From NCBI RefSeq assembly GCF_004340525.1, contig NZ_SLWX01000020.1, forward strand, positions 1-55,694: DNA of 55,694 bases, given 5' to 3'. The stretch's first letter is position 1, and each line of letters begins with the position of its first letter. The position numbers and the translations under genes were made by a program. Of the stretch, positions 27,054 to 37,067 are shown in pieces. The notes beneath the pieces were generated by a model. It was not told where the DNA came from. It did not search any database and saw nothing but the letters and a program-made list of their open reading frames with translations. This DNA comes from Chromatocurvus halotolerans. Its GTDB lineage: Bacteria > Pseudomonadota > Gammaproteobacteria > Pseudomonadales > Halieaceae.

Positions 27054-28643
27054 TCAGTGTCGGAAGTGGCGCATGCCGGTGAAGACCATGGCGATGCCGT
27101 GCTCATCCGCCGCGGCAATCACCTCATCGTCCCGGAGGGAGCCTCCCGGCTGGATAATGGCGCTGACGCCCGCCGCCGCGGCGTTGTCGATGCCGTCCCG
27201 GAACGGGAAGAACGCATCCGATGCCATGACGGAGCCGCTGACAATCAGGCCCGCCTGTTCGGCCTTGATGATGCCGATGCGTGCCGAGTTGACGCGACTC
27301 ATCTGGCCGGCGCCGACACCGATGGTCTGGGCCTGGCGGGCGTAGATGATGGCATTGGACTTGACGTATTTCGCGACTTTCCATGCAAACAGCAGGTCCT
27401 GCAGCTGACCGGCGTCGGGCTGAGCGCGGCTGACGACCCGCAGATCGTCTTCGGTGACGCTGCCGAGATCGCGATCCTGCACCAGCAGGCCGCCGCTGAC
27501 GCGCTTGAAATCCCTGTCCGCCACGATGTCGCCGAATTCACCGCAGGCGAGCAGACGCACGTTTTTCTTGCTGGCAACGGCCTCGGCGGCGGCGTCACTG
27601 ATTCGCGGCGCAATGATCACCTCGACAAACTGCTGCTCGACAATACAGCGTGCGGTGTCGGCATCCAGCTCGCGATTGAAGGCAATGATACCGCCAAACG
27701 CGGATTCCGGGTCGGTGGCGAAGGCGCGCTGGTAGGCCTCGAGCAGGGAGCCGCCGCTGGCCACGCCGCAGGGATTGGCGTGCTTGACGATGACGCAGGT
27801 CGGTTCGCTGAAGGTCTTGACACACTCCAGCGCAGCATCGGTGTCGGCAACGTTGTTATAGGACAGCGCCTTGCCCTGCAGCTGGCGGGCGGTAGCAATG
27901 CAGGCGACGCCAGGCTTGTGTTCCGCGTGCGTTCTCTCCCGGTAAAAGGCGGCCCGCTGGTGCGGGTTCTCGCCATAGCGCATGGCCTGCACCTGCTGGA
28001 ACTGCAGATTGAGGGTGCGAGGGAAGTCTTCGCTGCCGCCGTTCACGCGGGTGCCCAGGTAGTTGGCGATGGCGCCGTCGTAGGCGGCCGTGTGCTCGTA
28101 GGCGCGCACCGCCAGATCAAAGCGGGTTTCCGGGCGCGTGGCGCCTCCATTGCCGCGCATTTCCTCGAGCACGCGCCCGTAGTCGTCGCTCTGGGTCACA
28201 ATGGTCACAAACGGATGGTTCTTGGCCGCTGCGCGCACCATGGTGGGCCCGCCGATATCGATGTTCTCGATGGCCTCTTCCAGGCTGCAGTCGGGTCGCG
28301 CGACGGTCTGCTCAAAGGGGTAGAGGTTGACGACCACCATGTCGATGGGGGTGATGCCGTGCTCGCTCATCACCGCATCGTCCTGGCCGCGACGGCCGAG
28401 AATCCCGCCGTGCACCCTGGGGTGCAGGGTCTTGACGCGGCCGTCCATCATCTCGGGGAAGCCGGTGTAGGCTGACACCTCGGTGACGTCGAGGCCGGCG
28501 TCACTGAGCAGCCGGTAGGTGCCACCGGTGGACAGCAGCTCCACGTTCATGTCGCGCAGCGCCTGCGCAAAGTCGACAATGCCGGTCTTGTCAGAAACGC
28601 TGATCAGGGCGCGTCTGACGGGTATCAGGGAAGGTGTGGTCAT
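27054..28643 (-). CDS. purH: Bifunctional AICAR transformylase/IMP cyclohydrolase PurH
   Basis: PurH performs the last two steps to IMP. The 529 residues hold the N-terminal MGS-like cyclohydrolase (about 1-190, with [14 protein letters not shown] and [14 protein letters not shown]-like DGRVKTLHP) and the C-terminal AICAR formyltransferase with the catalytic [11 protein letters not shown] motif. It is 15 bases downstream of fis and upstream of purD. Length is typical. Confidence 0.98.
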   Translation of the reverse strand: MTTPSLIPVRRALISVSDKTGIVDFAQALRDMNVELLSTGGTYRLLSDAGLDVTEVSAYTGFPEMMDGRVKTLHPRVHGGILGRRGQDDAVMSEHGITPIDMVVVNLYPFEQTVARPDCSLEEAIENIDIGGPTMVRAAAKNHPFVTIVTQSDDYGRVLEEMRGNGGATRPETRFDLAVRAYEHTAAYDGAIANYLGTRVNGGSEDFPRTLNLQFQQVQAMRYGENPHQRAAFYRERTHAEHKPGVACIATARQLQGKALSYNNVADTDAALECVKTFSEPTCVIVKHANPCGVASGGSLLEAYQRAFATDPESAFGGIIAFNRELDADTARCIVEQQFVEVIIAPRISDAAAEAVASKKNVRLLACGEFGDIVADRDFKRVSGGLLVQDRDLGSVTEDDLRVVSRAQPDAGQLQDLLFAWKVAKYVKSNAIIYARQAQTIGVGAGQMSRVNSARIGIIKAEQAGLIVSGSVMASDAFFPFRDGIDNAAAAGVSAIIQPGGSLRDDEVIAAADEHGIAMVFTGMRHFRH

Positions 28644-28658
28644 GAGCGTGTCGGGGCC

Positions 28659-29036
28659 TTATGGGCTGTCGGATGAAATATCGTACTGGCGCAGCTTCTT
28701 GCGCAGGGTGCCGCGATTCAGCCCTAGCAGCTCTGCGGCGCGGGTCTGATTGTGGCGGGTGTAGGCCATGACCTCGCGCAGGAGCGGTGGCTCGACCTGG
28801 GACAGAACCAGCTGGTAGAAGTCCGTGGTGGGTTCACCGTCGATCTCTGCAAGATACTGCCTGACGCAGGCGGTTACCGTCTCGTGAAGCAGCCCTCCGC
28901 GCTGTTCTGCCGGGGCGCCGCTGCCATTCAGCGAGCCTTTCTTCGTAGCGGCCGTCGGAGTCTGGCGCGCGGTTTTCGCAGCCGCGCGGGTGCTGCCGCC
29001 TTTGCGTTTCGATGGCGTCGGTGCCGGTCGCGTCAT
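28659..29036 (-). CDS. fis: Nucleoid-associated regulator Fis with basic N-terminal extension
   Basis: Fis binds and bends DNA, organises the nucleoid and activates rRNA promoters in rapid growth. The 125-residue product is longer than the roughly 98-107 usual in enterics and Pseudomonas. Residues about 1-45 are a Lys-, Arg-, Ala- and Thr-rich, unstructured-looking extension resembling histone H1-type tails. The Fis core starts near 50, and the C-terminal helix-turn-helix is NQTRAAELLGLNRGTLRKKL (96-115). The ATG overlaps the dusB stop (ATGA), which supports this start and the coupled dusB-fis operon known in gammaproteobacteria. Confidence 0.96.
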   Translation of the reverse strand: MTRPAPTPSKRKGGSTRAAAKTARQTPTAATKKGSLNGSGAPAEQRGGLLHETVTACVRQYLAEIDGEPTTDFYQLVLSQVEPPLLREVMAYTRHNQTRAAELLGLNRGTLRKKLRQYDISSDSP

Positions 29037-30025
29037 GCGGCAAGCTCGCGCTGCGGTCGCGATCGCTGGCTGAACAGTTCCTGGATTACGGCGAGCTGGT
29101 CGGCGGGCGTCTGCAGCGGGTTGAAGCGGCGACGGGCATCGCAGCCCAGCCCGGCTGCTTCGAAATACCAGCCAGCGTGCTTGCGGGCGATGCGCACACC
29201 CATGACCTCGCCATAAAACCGGTGCAGCTCCCCGAGATGCTCGGCCAGGACCGCCAGCTGCTCGTCGATGGACGGCGCCGGTTTCAGCCTTCCGTGCTGG
29301 ATAAAGTCGGCGATCTGTCCGCAGAGCCAGGGTTGCCCCTGCGCGGCGCGACCGATCATGACGCCTGCTGCGCCGGTATGGGCGAGCACCTCGGCAGCGC
29401 GCTGCGGGCTGTCAATATCGCCGTTGGCCCATACGGGAATCGCCACCGCCGCGGCAATGCGGGCAATCGTGTCGTATTCCGCTTCCCCGCGAAACGCGCA
29501 GGCCCGCGTGCGGCCATGCACCGCCAGCGCGGCGATGCCCGCATCTTCGGCGATGCGCGCGATGCTCACGCCATTGCGTGCTTCCGGGCGGGTGCCGGTG
29601 CGGATCTTCAGTGTGACCGGTACCTCGACGGCTGCAACCACCGCCCTGAGAATGTCGGCCACCAGCGCCTCATCTGCCAGCAGCGCGGATCCCGCGGCCT
29701 TGCGGCAGACTTTCTTCGCGGGGCAGCCCATGTTGATGTCGATAATCTGCGCGCCCAGCGTCACGTTGTAGCGCGCGGCGGCGGCCATGGCCTCGGGGTC
29801 GTTGCCGACGATCTGCACCGCACGCGGCATGATTTCAGCATCATGCCGGCTGCGCAGCTGTGTCTTGCGCGAGTTGCGCAGGCGGGGATCGGAGCCAATC
29901 ATCTCGGCCACGGCAATACCGGCACCGTAACGCAGGCACAGACGCCGGAAAGGCAGGTCGGTGACGCCGGCCATCGGGGCGAGGGCCACGGGCGTTGCCA
30001 GCTTGTGGGGGCCGATCTGAAACAT
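29033..30025 (-). CDS. dusB: tRNA-dihydrouridine synthase B
   Basis: DusB reduces uridine to dihydrouridine at a D-loop position of tRNAs with FMN and NADPH. The 330-residue TIM barrel starts APMAGVTDLPFR (16-27), has the catalytic C101 in NMGCPAKKVC, then KIRTG and AVHGRTR for the flavin site. It heads the dusB-fis pair, ending four bases into fis. The usual partner prmA lies upstream. Confidence 0.97.
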   Translation of the reverse strand: MFQIGPHKLATPVALAPMAGVTDLPFRRLCLRYGAGIAVAEMIGSDPRLRNSRKTQLRSRHDAEIMPRAVQIVGNDPEAMAAAARYNVTLGAQIIDINMGCPAKKVCRKAAGSALLADEALVADILRAVVAAVEVPVTLKIRTGTRPEARNGVSIARIAEDAGIAALAVHGRTRACAFRGEAEYDTIARIAAAVAIPVWANGDIDSPQRAAEVLAHTGAAGVMIGRAAQGQPWLCGQIADFIQHGRLKPAPSIDEQLAVLAEHLGELHRFYGEVMGVRIARKHAGWYFEAAGLGCDARRRFNPLQTPADQLAVIQELFSQRSRPQRELAA

Positions 30026-30118
30026 GCGCCAGGACTGTCCGTTTACGGACGAGCAATGATACGCGAGCGCCGGTTGCGGATAAAGCCGCGTTGGTCAGAA
30101 AATCGCCAGCTCGCGGGG

Positions 30119-31012
30119 TCAGCGGGCGGGAAGCTGGCCCCGCAGGCAGACCCAGTTGTCCTGCTCCCCGGCAACCGTCAGGCGGATAGCCGATCGGTAG
30201 TGAGCGATGACGTCTTCTGCCTGCGAGGCGAGCAGGCCGGACAGCAGCAAGGTGCCTCCCGGGCGAAGGAAGGCGAGCAGGGTGGCGGACAGCGACAGCA
30301 GCGGCCCCGCAAGAATATTCGCCAGCACCAGGTCTGACGTTCCCCGCCAGGGAGCGTCGTCGTAACCCCCGGGCAGGGCGACTTCCAGGCCGTCGTCGGC
30401 GATGCCGTTGCGTGATGCGTTATCCCGCGTGGCGACAAGCGCCTGGGGATCGTTGTCGACACACAGCAGCCGTCGCGCACCCAGACGACCCGCCGCCACC
30501 GCCAGAATGCCCGAGCCGCAGCCGTAGTCGACCACGCTGGCCTGGTCGAGGGGCAGCGCGTCCAGTGCCGTCAGGCACAGGGCGGTAGTGGGGTGGGTGC
30601 CGGTGCCGAACGCCAGCCCGGGGTCCAGCAGCAGGGTGACGGCATCCGGCTGCGGCGGCTGCAGCCAGCTCGGGCAGACCCACAGCCGGCGCCCGAACTG
30701 CATGGGGCGGTAGTGCTGCATCCACTCCCGCTCCCAGTCCTTGTCTTCCAGTATTTCCACGCGCTGGTTGCAGCGCGAAAGCAGCGCCGGGTCGAGCTGT
30801 GCCAGTACGGCATCCATGTCGGCGTCGGCGGGGAACAGGCCGGTGAGGCGGGTTTCCCGCCACAGCGGCATTTCGCCGACCCCAGGCTCCAGCAGCGGCT
30901 GGTCGGCGTTGTCCTCGAGGGTCACCGCGACGGCCCCCGCCGCCAGCAGTGTGTCTTCCAGGGTGGCGCTGGCGGCGGGGTCGGTGTCCAGTCGCAGCTG
31001 CAGCCAGCTCAT
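30119..31012 (-). CDS. prmA: Ribosomal protein L11 methyltransferase PrmA
   Basis: PrmA trimethylates amines of ribosomal protein L11 with S-adenosylmethionine. The 297 residues hold an N-terminal substrate-binding domain (about 1-110) and a class I methyltransferase with GLAFGTGTHPTT and the SAM motif VVDYGCGSGILAVAA. NILAGPLL carries the motif IV region. It begins seven bases after accC, and dusB follows after 93 bases; the order matches Pseudomonas. Confidence 0.97.
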   Translation of the reverse strand: MSWLQLRLDTDPAASATLEDTLLAAGAVAVTLEDNADQPLLEPGVGEMPLWRETRLTGLFPADADMDAVLAQLDPALLSRCNQRVEILEDKDWEREWMQHYRPMQFGRRLWVCPSWLQPPQPDAVTLLLDPGLAFGTGTHPTTALCLTALDALPLDQASVVDYGCGSGILAVAAGRLGARRLLCVDNDPQALVATRDNASRNGIADDGLEVALPGGYDDAPWRGTSDLVLANILAGPLLSLSATLLAFLRPGGTLLLSGLLASQAEDVIAHYRSAIRLTVAGEQDNWVCLRGQLPAR

Positions 31013-31018
31013 GTGGAC

Positions 31019-32359
31019 TCAGTCTTCCAGCTTGCTTTCCAGGTAGTGAATACTCACACCCCCGGCGCGGAAGGAGGCATCGCGTACCAGGTCACGGTGC
31101 AGGGCGGTATTGGTGCGAATGCCCTGGATGATCAGCTCATCGAGCGCCTGACGCATGCGCGCCATCGCGATGTCCCTGGTCTCTCCGTAGCTGATGATCT
31201 TGGCGATCAGCGAGTCATAGAATGGCGGTACGGTATACCCGTCGTAGATATGCGAGTCGACGCGTATCCCCGGGCCGCCGGGTGCGTGGAAAGTGGTGAT
31301 GGTGCCCGGCGAGGGCATGAAGGTGTGCGGATCTTCCGCGTTGATACGACACTCGATGGCATGGCCGCGAACGTGCACGTCCTCCTGCTTCACCGACAGC
31401 GGCAGGCCGGCGGCGATGCGCAACTGCTCGCGCACGATGTCGACCCCGGTAACCATTTCCGTGACCGGATGCTCCACCTGCACGCGGGTGTTCATCTCGA
31501 TGAAGTAGAAGCCGCCGTCCTCATAGAGAAATTCGAAGGTGCCGGCGCCGCGATAGCCGATCTCGATGCAGGCATTGACGCAGGCCTGGGCGACCTCTTC
31601 ACGCAAATGGGTTTCGATGTCCGGGGCCGGTGCCTCTTCGATAACCTTCTGGTGTCGGCGCTGCAGCGAGCAGTCGCGGTCGGCGAGATGAATGGCATTG
31701 CCCTGGCCGTCGGCCAGCACCTGTATCTCCACGTGTCGTGGCTTCTGCAGGAATTTCTCCAGATACACCACGCTGGAGCCGAAGGCCGCGCCGGCCTCGG
31801 ACTGGGTCACGTGCACCGAGTTGATCAATGCGGCCTCGTTGTGCACCACGCGCATGCCGCGGCCGCCACCGCCGGCGGCTGCCTTGATGATCACGGGGAA
31901 CCCGATCCGGCGTGCAATGGCCAGAATTTCATCCGGGTCGTCAGGCAGTGGGCCATCGGAGCCGGGTACTGTCGGCACACCGGCTTCCTTCATGGCGGCA
32001 ATGGCCGAGACCTTGTCGCCCATCAGCCGGATGGTGTCGGCGCGCGGGCCGATGAAAATAAAGCCGCTCTTCTCCACCTGCTCGGCAAAATCCGCATTTT
32101 CCGACAGAAAGCCGTAGCCCGGATGGATGGCATCGGCGTTGCTGACTTCTGCCGCGCTGATAATTGCCGGCACATGCAGATAGCTCTGGGACGCACCCGG
32201 CGGACCAATGCAGATGGCCTCGTCAGCCAGCCGTACGTGCATGAGTTCCGAATCGGCACTTGAGTGCACCGCCACGGTGAGAATATCGAGTTCCTTGCAG
32301 GCACGCAGCACTCGCAGGGCGATCTCGCCGCGGTTCGCGATCAGGACCTTTTCCAGCAT
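31019..32359 (-). CDS. accC: Biotin carboxylase subunit of acetyl-CoA carboxylase AccC
   Basis: AccC carboxylates the biotin of AccB with ATP and bicarbonate, the committed step of fatty acid synthesis. The 446-residue ATP-grasp enzyme starts [17 protein letters not shown] and has [14 protein letters not shown] (ATP loop), [16 protein letters not shown] with the catalytic and metal residues, and RINAEDP. It sits 42 bases downstream of accB, the normal coupled pair. Confidence 0.98.
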   Translation of the reverse strand: MLEKVLIANRGEIALRVLRACKELDILTVAVHSSADSELMHVRLADEAICIGPPGASQSYLHVPAIISAAEVSNADAIHPGYGFLSENADFAEQVEKSGFIFIGPRADTIRLMGDKVSAIAAMKEAGVPTVPGSDGPLPDDPDEILAIARRIGFPVIIKAAAGGGGRGMRVVHNEAALINSVHVTQSEAGAAFGSSVVYLEKFLQKPRHVEIQVLADGQGNAIHLADRDCSLQRRHQKVIEEAPAPDIETHLREEVAQACVNACIEIGYRGAGTFEFLYEDGGFYFIEMNTRVQVEHPVTEMVTGVDIVREQLRIAAGLPLSVKQEDVHVRGHAIECRINAEDPHTFMPSPGTITTFHAPGGPGIRVDSHIYDGYTVPPFYDSLIAKIISYGETRDIAMARMRQALDELIIQGIRTNTALHRDLVRDASFRAGGVSIHYLESKLED

Positions 32360-32401
32360 ATTCGCTCTTCCTCTGGTTGGCGCAGGATATTGGCGCAGGC
32401 C

Positions 32402-32878
32402 CTAAACGATGGTGATCAGCGGCTGGTCATATTCCACAGGCTCGCCATTCTCGACGAGGATGGCGGCAATCGTGCCCGATTTATCGGACTCGATCTGGTT
32501 CATCATTTTCATGGCTTCCACAATGCACAGGACGTCACCCTCTTTGACGGTTTTGCCGACTTCAATGAAGGAGGGGGAGGAGGGTGAGGGTGAACGATAG
32601 AAGGTGCCGACCATTGGCGACAATACCTTGTGGCCCTTCTCCTCGGCAGCCTCCGGAGGCTCCGGTGTCACGCTCGGCGCGGGTCCCGGGCCCGTCGGTG
32701 TTGTCGGGGCAGGCTGCGGTGCGTGCTGTGGCATGTAATAGCCCGGCTGGGCAAGCTGTGCCGCCGCCGCGCCATTGCGACTGATGCGCACGGACTCCTC
32801 GCCTTCCTTGATCTCTATTTCATCGATGTTGGACTCTTCCAGCAACTCGATCAGCTTCTTGACCTTGCGAATATCCAT
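32402..32878 (-). CDS. accB: Biotin carboxyl carrier protein AccB
   Basis: AccB carries the carboxylated biotin between AccC and the AccAD transferase. The 158 residues have a N-terminal acidic helix, a Pro- and Ala-rich linker (about 45-78) and the biotinyl domain. Biotin is attached to K124 in EAMKMMNQ by BirA. The gene precedes accC and follows aroQ by 28 bases, so aroQ-accB-accC-prmA is likely one transcript. Confidence 0.98.
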   Translation of the reverse strand: MDIRKVKKLIELLEESNIDEIEIKEGEESVRISRNGAAAAQLAQPGYYMPQHAPQPAPTTPTGPGPAPSVTPEPPEAAEEKGHKVLSPMVGTFYRSPSPSSPSFIEVGKTVKEGDVLCIVEAMKMMNQIESDKSGTIAAILVENGEPVEYDQPLITIV

Positions 32879-32906
32879 AGTCGTTCTCTTCAGCGATGTT
32901 TGTGGG

Positions 32907-33347
32907 TTATTGTTTCAGCTGGCGCAGCGCCGCCTGCAGTGCAAATTCGTAGCCATCCGGACCAAGCCCGCAGATGACGCCCTGTGCCAGGTCGGAAAAA
33001 TACGAGTGGTGCCGAAAGCTCTCCCGTGCGTGCACGTTGGACAGGTGCACCTCGATAAACGGGATGGCGGTGGCCGCCAGGGCGTCGCGCAGTGCCACGC
33101 TGGTGTGCGTGAAGGCTGCGGGGTTGATGACAATGAAGTCGACACCTTCGTGGCGCGCATCGTGCACGCGCTCTATCAGTTCCGATTCGGAATTGCTCTG
33201 CAGACTGAGCACGTGATGTCCGGCTTCCCGGGCCTGTTCCTGCAGCCGGGCATCAATGTCGGCGAGGCTTGTCCTGCCATATACGTCGGGCTCCCGATCT
33301 CCCAGGAGATTCAGGTTGGGTCCGTGAATGACAAGTATGCTGGCCAT
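32907..33347 (-). CDS. aroQ: 3-dehydroquinate dehydratase, type II
   Basis: AroQ dehydrates 3-dehydroquinate in the shikimate pathway, which supplies chorismate for trpE. The 146-residue dodecamer-type enzyme has [18 protein letters not shown] (7-24), including the catalytic arginine and tyrosine (Y23), and the histidine in [11 protein letters not shown]. It leads the aroQ-accB-accC group. Confidence 0.97.
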   Translation of the reverse strand: MASILVIHGPNLNLLGDREPDVYGRTSLADIDARLQEQAREAGHHVLSLQSNSESELIERVHDARHEGVDFIVINPAAFTHTSVALRDALAATAIPFIEVHLSNVHARESFRHHSYFSDLAQGVICGLGPDGYEFALQAALRQLKQ

Positions 33348-33541
33348 TAGCGCTCACTGCCTGCTCGTTGGCAATTTTCGAAGTGTGAATCAAGTCTCGG
33401 TTTTTGTCCATTGATCTTGGCGTTTTTCCGGATTTTACCGGCTTTTTCCAGCGAGGACACGGTAAAGCGTGTTGCCGGAGTGCCATCGGCCACTGCGCAG
33501 CCCAGGACAGGTTGCCAGGTGTGCCGGTTCGGCGCCCGGTA
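33348..33541. other. Intergenic region between dsbD and aroQ
   Basis: These 194 bases must hold the aroQ-accBC promoter and the 3' end of the dsbD transcript, both on the minus strand. A/T-rich runs near 33400-33450 could be promoter parts, but I see no confident -35 and -10 pair. There is no intrinsic terminator of standard form. Confidence 0.35.
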
Positions 33542-35341
33542 TCAGCGTACTGCGACAGGCGAGCGGGCAGGCAGCTGCGCGAGGGCGTCAACGAGGTGCT
33601 GCTTGCGCAGGAGTTGCGGCAGCACCAGTGGCGCGGCGGCGCTGTTGGCGGGATAGAGCAGGTACAGCGGAATCCCCGATCGGCCCATTTCCGCCAGGAA
33701 CTCGGCGATGCCGGCATCGTGATTGGTCCAGTCCGCCACCATGTAGACAACGTCGTGGGCGTCGAAGCGCGCCTTCGCATCTTTGGTATGCAAGACGGTG
33801 CGCTCGTTGGCCAGGCAGGTAATGCACCAGTCGGCGGTGAAATCGACAAACACCGGACGGCCGCTGGCCCGGGCTTCCGCCACAGCGGCAGGAGACCAGG
33901 CAACGCGGCCATCCGCCAGCTGACCGGCGGCGCCAGGCGCTTCCCCGCGCCAGCCGGCACTCGCGATGGCCAGCAGCAGCGCGGCGGCGGCCGCGCCCTT
34001 GCGAAACATGCCGGGCCCCCAGAGCCACATGCCCAATGCCAGCAGCAGTGCGCCCAGCAGGGCCATGGTCATGGTGTCGACGCCGGTCTGTCGCCCGGCC
34101 ACCCAGAACAGCCACAGGGCTGTTGCATATAGCGGGAAGGCGAGTGCCTGCTTGAGCGTTTCCATCCAGGGCCCGGGGGAGGGCATCAATCGCCGCGCCG
34201 CGCTGCTGTAGCTGAGCAGCAGCAGGGGCGAGGCCATGCCAAAACCGAGCGCGGCGAAGACCACCAGGCCGATGGCTGGTGGCTGGGTCAGGGCAAATCC
34301 CAGAGCGGTACCCATGAACGGTGCCGTGCAGGGGCTGGCCACGAGGACGGCAAGCACGCCCGTGAAAAAACTTCCGGTATTGCCACCCTGCTGCGCCAGG
34401 TTATTGCCGACGTTCATGAGGTTGCCGCCGAAGTGCACCAGCCCGGACAGCGACAGCCCCATGGCGATGAACAGGTAGGCCAGGGCGATGACGAATCCCG
34501 GCGACTGCAGTTGAAAGCCCCAGCCGATCGCGCGGCCCGCCTGCTGCAGGGCCACCAGCACGGCCGCCACCAGCAGGAAGCTGGCCACCACGCCGGCGGT
34601 ATACCACCAGCCATGCCTGTGGCGCTCCTTCGGCTCGGCGCGGGCGAAGGCAAAGACTTTCAGTGACAGAATGGGAAAGACGCACGGCATGAGGTTGAGA
34701 ATGATGCCGCCGGCAAAGGCCAGCAGCAGCATGTAGAGCAATGTGGCGACAGTTGCACTGGCGGCGCTTGCACTGGCGCCGGGGCTGGCGGACTGCCCCC
34801 GCCGCTGCGGCGTGACGGTCGTTGCTATCACCGCGGCGCTGTTGAAGTCAACCTCGAATTGCTGTGTGCGGGGCGGATAGCAGAGGCCGGCATCGGCGCA
34901 GCCCTGTGAGGTGACGGTCAGTATGGCTTGCCCGGGCGTCCTCGCGGGCGCCAGATTGATGTCCGCATCATCATAATAGACGCTGACGTCACCAAAAAAC
35001 TCGTCTGTGCGGTCGAGTCCCGGGGGCAGGCTGGCTTCGACACCGATCTTCTCGCCATTTTCAGTAAGAGAGAATTCCAGCGAGTGGCGGTACAGGTAAT
35101 AGGCGTCGGCAATCTGCCAGTACAGTCGCAGGTCGCCGCTATCCTCCACCTCGACGGCCAGTCTGTACGCTTCCTCTACCGGCAGGAAATCCGGGCCAGT
35201 GGTATTGTCGGAAAGCGACATGACAGCCTGTCCGGCAGTGTCGGGCAGCGCCTGCCCGGAGGCGGGCACGGCACCGGACAGGATCAGGCAGCCCAGCAGC
35301 AGGATTGGCAGTGAGAGCAGGTGCTGTATTGCGGCGCGCAT
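33542..35341 (-). CDS. dsbD: Thiol:disulfide interchange protein DsbD
   Basis: DsbD carries reducing power from cytoplasmic thioredoxin across the inner membrane to periplasmic DsbC and CcmG-type proteins. The 599 residues start with a signal peptide. They contain the periplasmic alpha domain (C148, C154 in GCADAGLCYPP), eight or so membrane segments with redox cysteines C220 (MPCVFPI) and C338 (SPCTAPF), and a C-terminal thioredoxin domain with WCITC (C506, C509). The start at 35341 gives a clean signal peptide; upstream frame is not needed. It is divergent from the PCuAC gene, which fits a shared role in copper protein and cytochrome maturation. Confidence 0.97.
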   Translation of the reverse strand: MRAAIQHLLSLPILLLGCLILSGAVPASGQALPDTAGQAVMSLSDNTTGPDFLPVEEAYRLAVEVEDSGDLRLYWQIADAYYLYRHSLEFSLTENGEKIGVEASLPPGLDRTDEFFGDVSVYYDDADINLAPARTPGQAILTVTSQGCADAGLCYPPRTQQFEVDFNSAAVIATTVTPQRRGQSASPGASASAASATVATLLYMLLLAFAGGIILNLMPCVFPILSLKVFAFARAEPKERHRHGWWYTAGVVASFLLVAAVLVALQQAGRAIGWGFQLQSPGFVIALAYLFIAMGLSLSGLVHFGGNLMNVGNNLAQQGGNTGSFFTGVLAVLVASPCTAPFMGTALGFALTQPPAIGLVVFAALGFGMASPLLLLSYSSAARRLMPSPGPWMETLKQALAFPLYATALWLFWVAGRQTGVDTMTMALLGALLLALGMWLWGPGMFRKGAAAAALLLAIASAGWRGEAPGAAGQLADGRVAWSPAAVAEARASGRPVFVDFTADWCITCLANERTVLHTKDAKARFDAHDVVYMVADWTNHDAGIAEFLAEMGRSGIPLYLLYPANSAAAPLVLPQLLRKQHLVDALAQLPARSPVAVR

Positions 35342-35479
35342 GATGAACCGGGATGTCTGTAAAGGAAGCCTAGTGTAGCAGCGCGGCGCCGGACACCCAA
35401 TGTGTTGCCGAGACTGGGCGGTCCGCCTGCGCTTGCTGGTACACTGGGCGCTGGAAAGTGACTGCAAACGAGAACTGAC

Positions 35480-35932
35480 ATGACTGCAAACCGTGCGCTT
35501 GCGGCTGCTGCCATACTGCTGTGGTCGGGGGTAGCGTCGAGCGACGCCATTATCAGCGGTGCCTGGGTACGGGCGATGCCTACCGCACAGAGTATGACCG
35601 CCGGATATCTTACGCTGGAAAATGACGGTGATCGGCCCATTACCGTGATTGGCGCCAGCTCGGACGCCAGCCCGCGGGTGGAGATTCACACCACGGTGAG
35701 GCGCGAGGGCATGCAGCGCATGCAGCAGGTGGAGACACTGGAGGTCGCGCCGGGCGAGCGTGTGGAGCTGGCGCCCGGTGGCTATCATCTCATGCTTCGG
35801 GACATGCCCCGCATGCCGGCGGCGGGCGATCATGTTGAGCTATGCCTTGAGCTGGATCGGACAGGCCCCGCCTGTGTGACTGCCGTGGTCAGCCGGGATG
35901 GTCCTGCCACGGCGACCCGCCATCATCATTGA
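35480..35932 (+). CDS. PCuAC-family periplasmic copper chaperone
   Basis: PCuAC proteins hand copper to cytochrome oxidase subunits in the periplasm. The 150-residue protein has a signal peptide (about 1-22) and fits the family metal motif H-x10-M-x21-H-x-M exactly, with H70, M81, H103 and M105. The C-terminus ends in three histidines (RHHH), which may add a second copper site. It is divergent from dsbD and four bases overlap the extended frame of the next gene; the next true start is 11 bases further on. Confidence 0.95.
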   Translation: MTANRALAAAAILLWSGVASSDAIISGAWVRAMPTAQSMTAGYLTLENDGDRPITVIGASSDASPRVEIHTTVRREGMQRMQQVETLEVAPGERVELAPGGYHLMLRDMPRMPAAGDHVELCLELDRTGPACVTAVVSRDGPATATRHHH

Positions 35933-35943
35933 GGAGCATTGCG

Positions 35944-37014
35944 ATGAGTGACACAAGATCGGAAGCTGCAGCGCCAAAGCCCGGTTTCGCCCGGCGCGTG
36001 CAGGACCTGGTTGATGACTATGTGCCCCAAGGAGGCTGGCTGAAGGTGCTGCTTGTGATACTGGCGGTCTACCTGGTGGTGGTACTGGTACTCGGCGTCC
36101 TGTGGAGTGCGGCGCCCGAGCCTTTTGATGTCAATGCGCGGGTTACGAAATACATACCCCGCGGTGCCGAGGCGCCGCCCACCGGTGCCGTTACCACCGC
36201 CGCGCTGATTGGCGTGGTGGAAACACTGCTCGAGAAGCGCGGCGGGTTTCTCTACAACGACAGAATGCCCCCCGGCGTGTATCTGGACAACATGCCCAAC
36301 TGGGAGTACGGGGCGCTGATTCAGGCGCGTGACCTGGGGCGCGCCATGCGCGAGGTGTTGAGTCGTTCGCAGTCCCAGTCCAAGGAAGATCCGGATCTTG
36401 CGATCGCTGAGCCGCGCCTGAACTTCCAGACCAACAGCTGGCTGTTGCCGGCGTCGGAATCCGAGTATCGCGATGGCCTCAAGTATTTCCGTCGCTATCT
36501 TGAACGTCTGACCCAGCCCGAAAACCCCGATGCGGACTTCTACGCCCGCGCCGATAACCTGCGCGACTACCTGTCCATGGTCAACTCGCGGCTTGGCAGC
36601 CTGTCACAGCGCTTGAGCGCCAGCGTCGGTCAGCGCAGCCTGAGTACCTCGCTGACCGGGGATCCGCGGGCACTGCGATCGACACTGGCGGATCCGGAGC
36701 AGGACGTGAAAACGCCGTGGGCAGAGCTTGACGACGTGTTTTTCGAGGCCCGGGGCTCTGCCTGGGCGCTGCTGCATTTCCTGCGTGCGCTGTCTGCGGA
36801 CTTCGAGGACGTGCTGGAGAACAAGAACGCCACGGTCAGTCTCAAGCAGATCATCCGCCAGCTGGAGCCCACCCAGGACGCTATCTGGAGTCCGATAATC
36901 CTCAACGGGACCGGCTTCGGCTTTCTCGCCAATCACTCGCTGGTCATGGCCTCATATCTTAGCCGCGCCAATGCGGGGGTCATCGATTTGCGCAACCTGC
37001 TCGACAGTGGCTGA
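35944..37014 (+). CDS. DUF2333 family inner-membrane protein
   Basis: The function of this family is not known. The 356-residue protein has a short cytoplasmic N-terminus, one strong membrane helix (about 33-54) and a large periplasmic domain. Its helical repeats may interact with envelope partners. The ATG at 35944 has GAGGAG at good spacing; a GTG at 35929 would overlap the PCuAC stop. It follows the copper chaperone closely and is convergent with the pentapeptide gene. No catalytic motif is evident. Confidence 0.9.
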   Translation: MSDTRSEAAAPKPGFARRVQDLVDDYVPQGGWLKVLLVILAVYLVVVLVLGVLWSAAPEPFDVNARVTKYIPRGAEAPPTGAVTTAALIGVVETLLEKRGGFLYNDRMPPGVYLDNMPNWEYGALIQARDLGRAMREVLSRSQSQSKEDPDLAIAEPRLNFQTNSWLLPASESEYRDGLKYFRRYLERLTQPENPDADFYARADNLRDYLSMVNSRLGSLSQRLSASVGQRSLSTSLTGDPRALRSTLADPEQDVKTPWAELDDVFFEARGSAWALLHFLRALSADFEDVLENKNATVSLKQIIRQLEPTQDAIWSPIILNGTGFGFLANHSLVMASYLSRANAGVIDLRNLLDSG

Positions 37015-37023
37015 CAGGCCACT

Positions 37024-37059
37024 GACGCTGCTGGCCAGCCCTTAGGGGCCAGCAGCGTC
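37024..37059. terminator. Bidirectional hairpin between convergent genes
   Basis: GACGCTGCTGGCC (37024-37036) and GGCCAGCAGCGTC (37047-37059) are perfect 13-base arms around a ten-base loop. It lies between the stops of the DUF2333 and pentapeptide genes, which converge. No long U-run follows on either side, so termination may need Rho or be partial. Confidence 0.6.
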
Positions 37060-37067
37060 CGGGCAGC

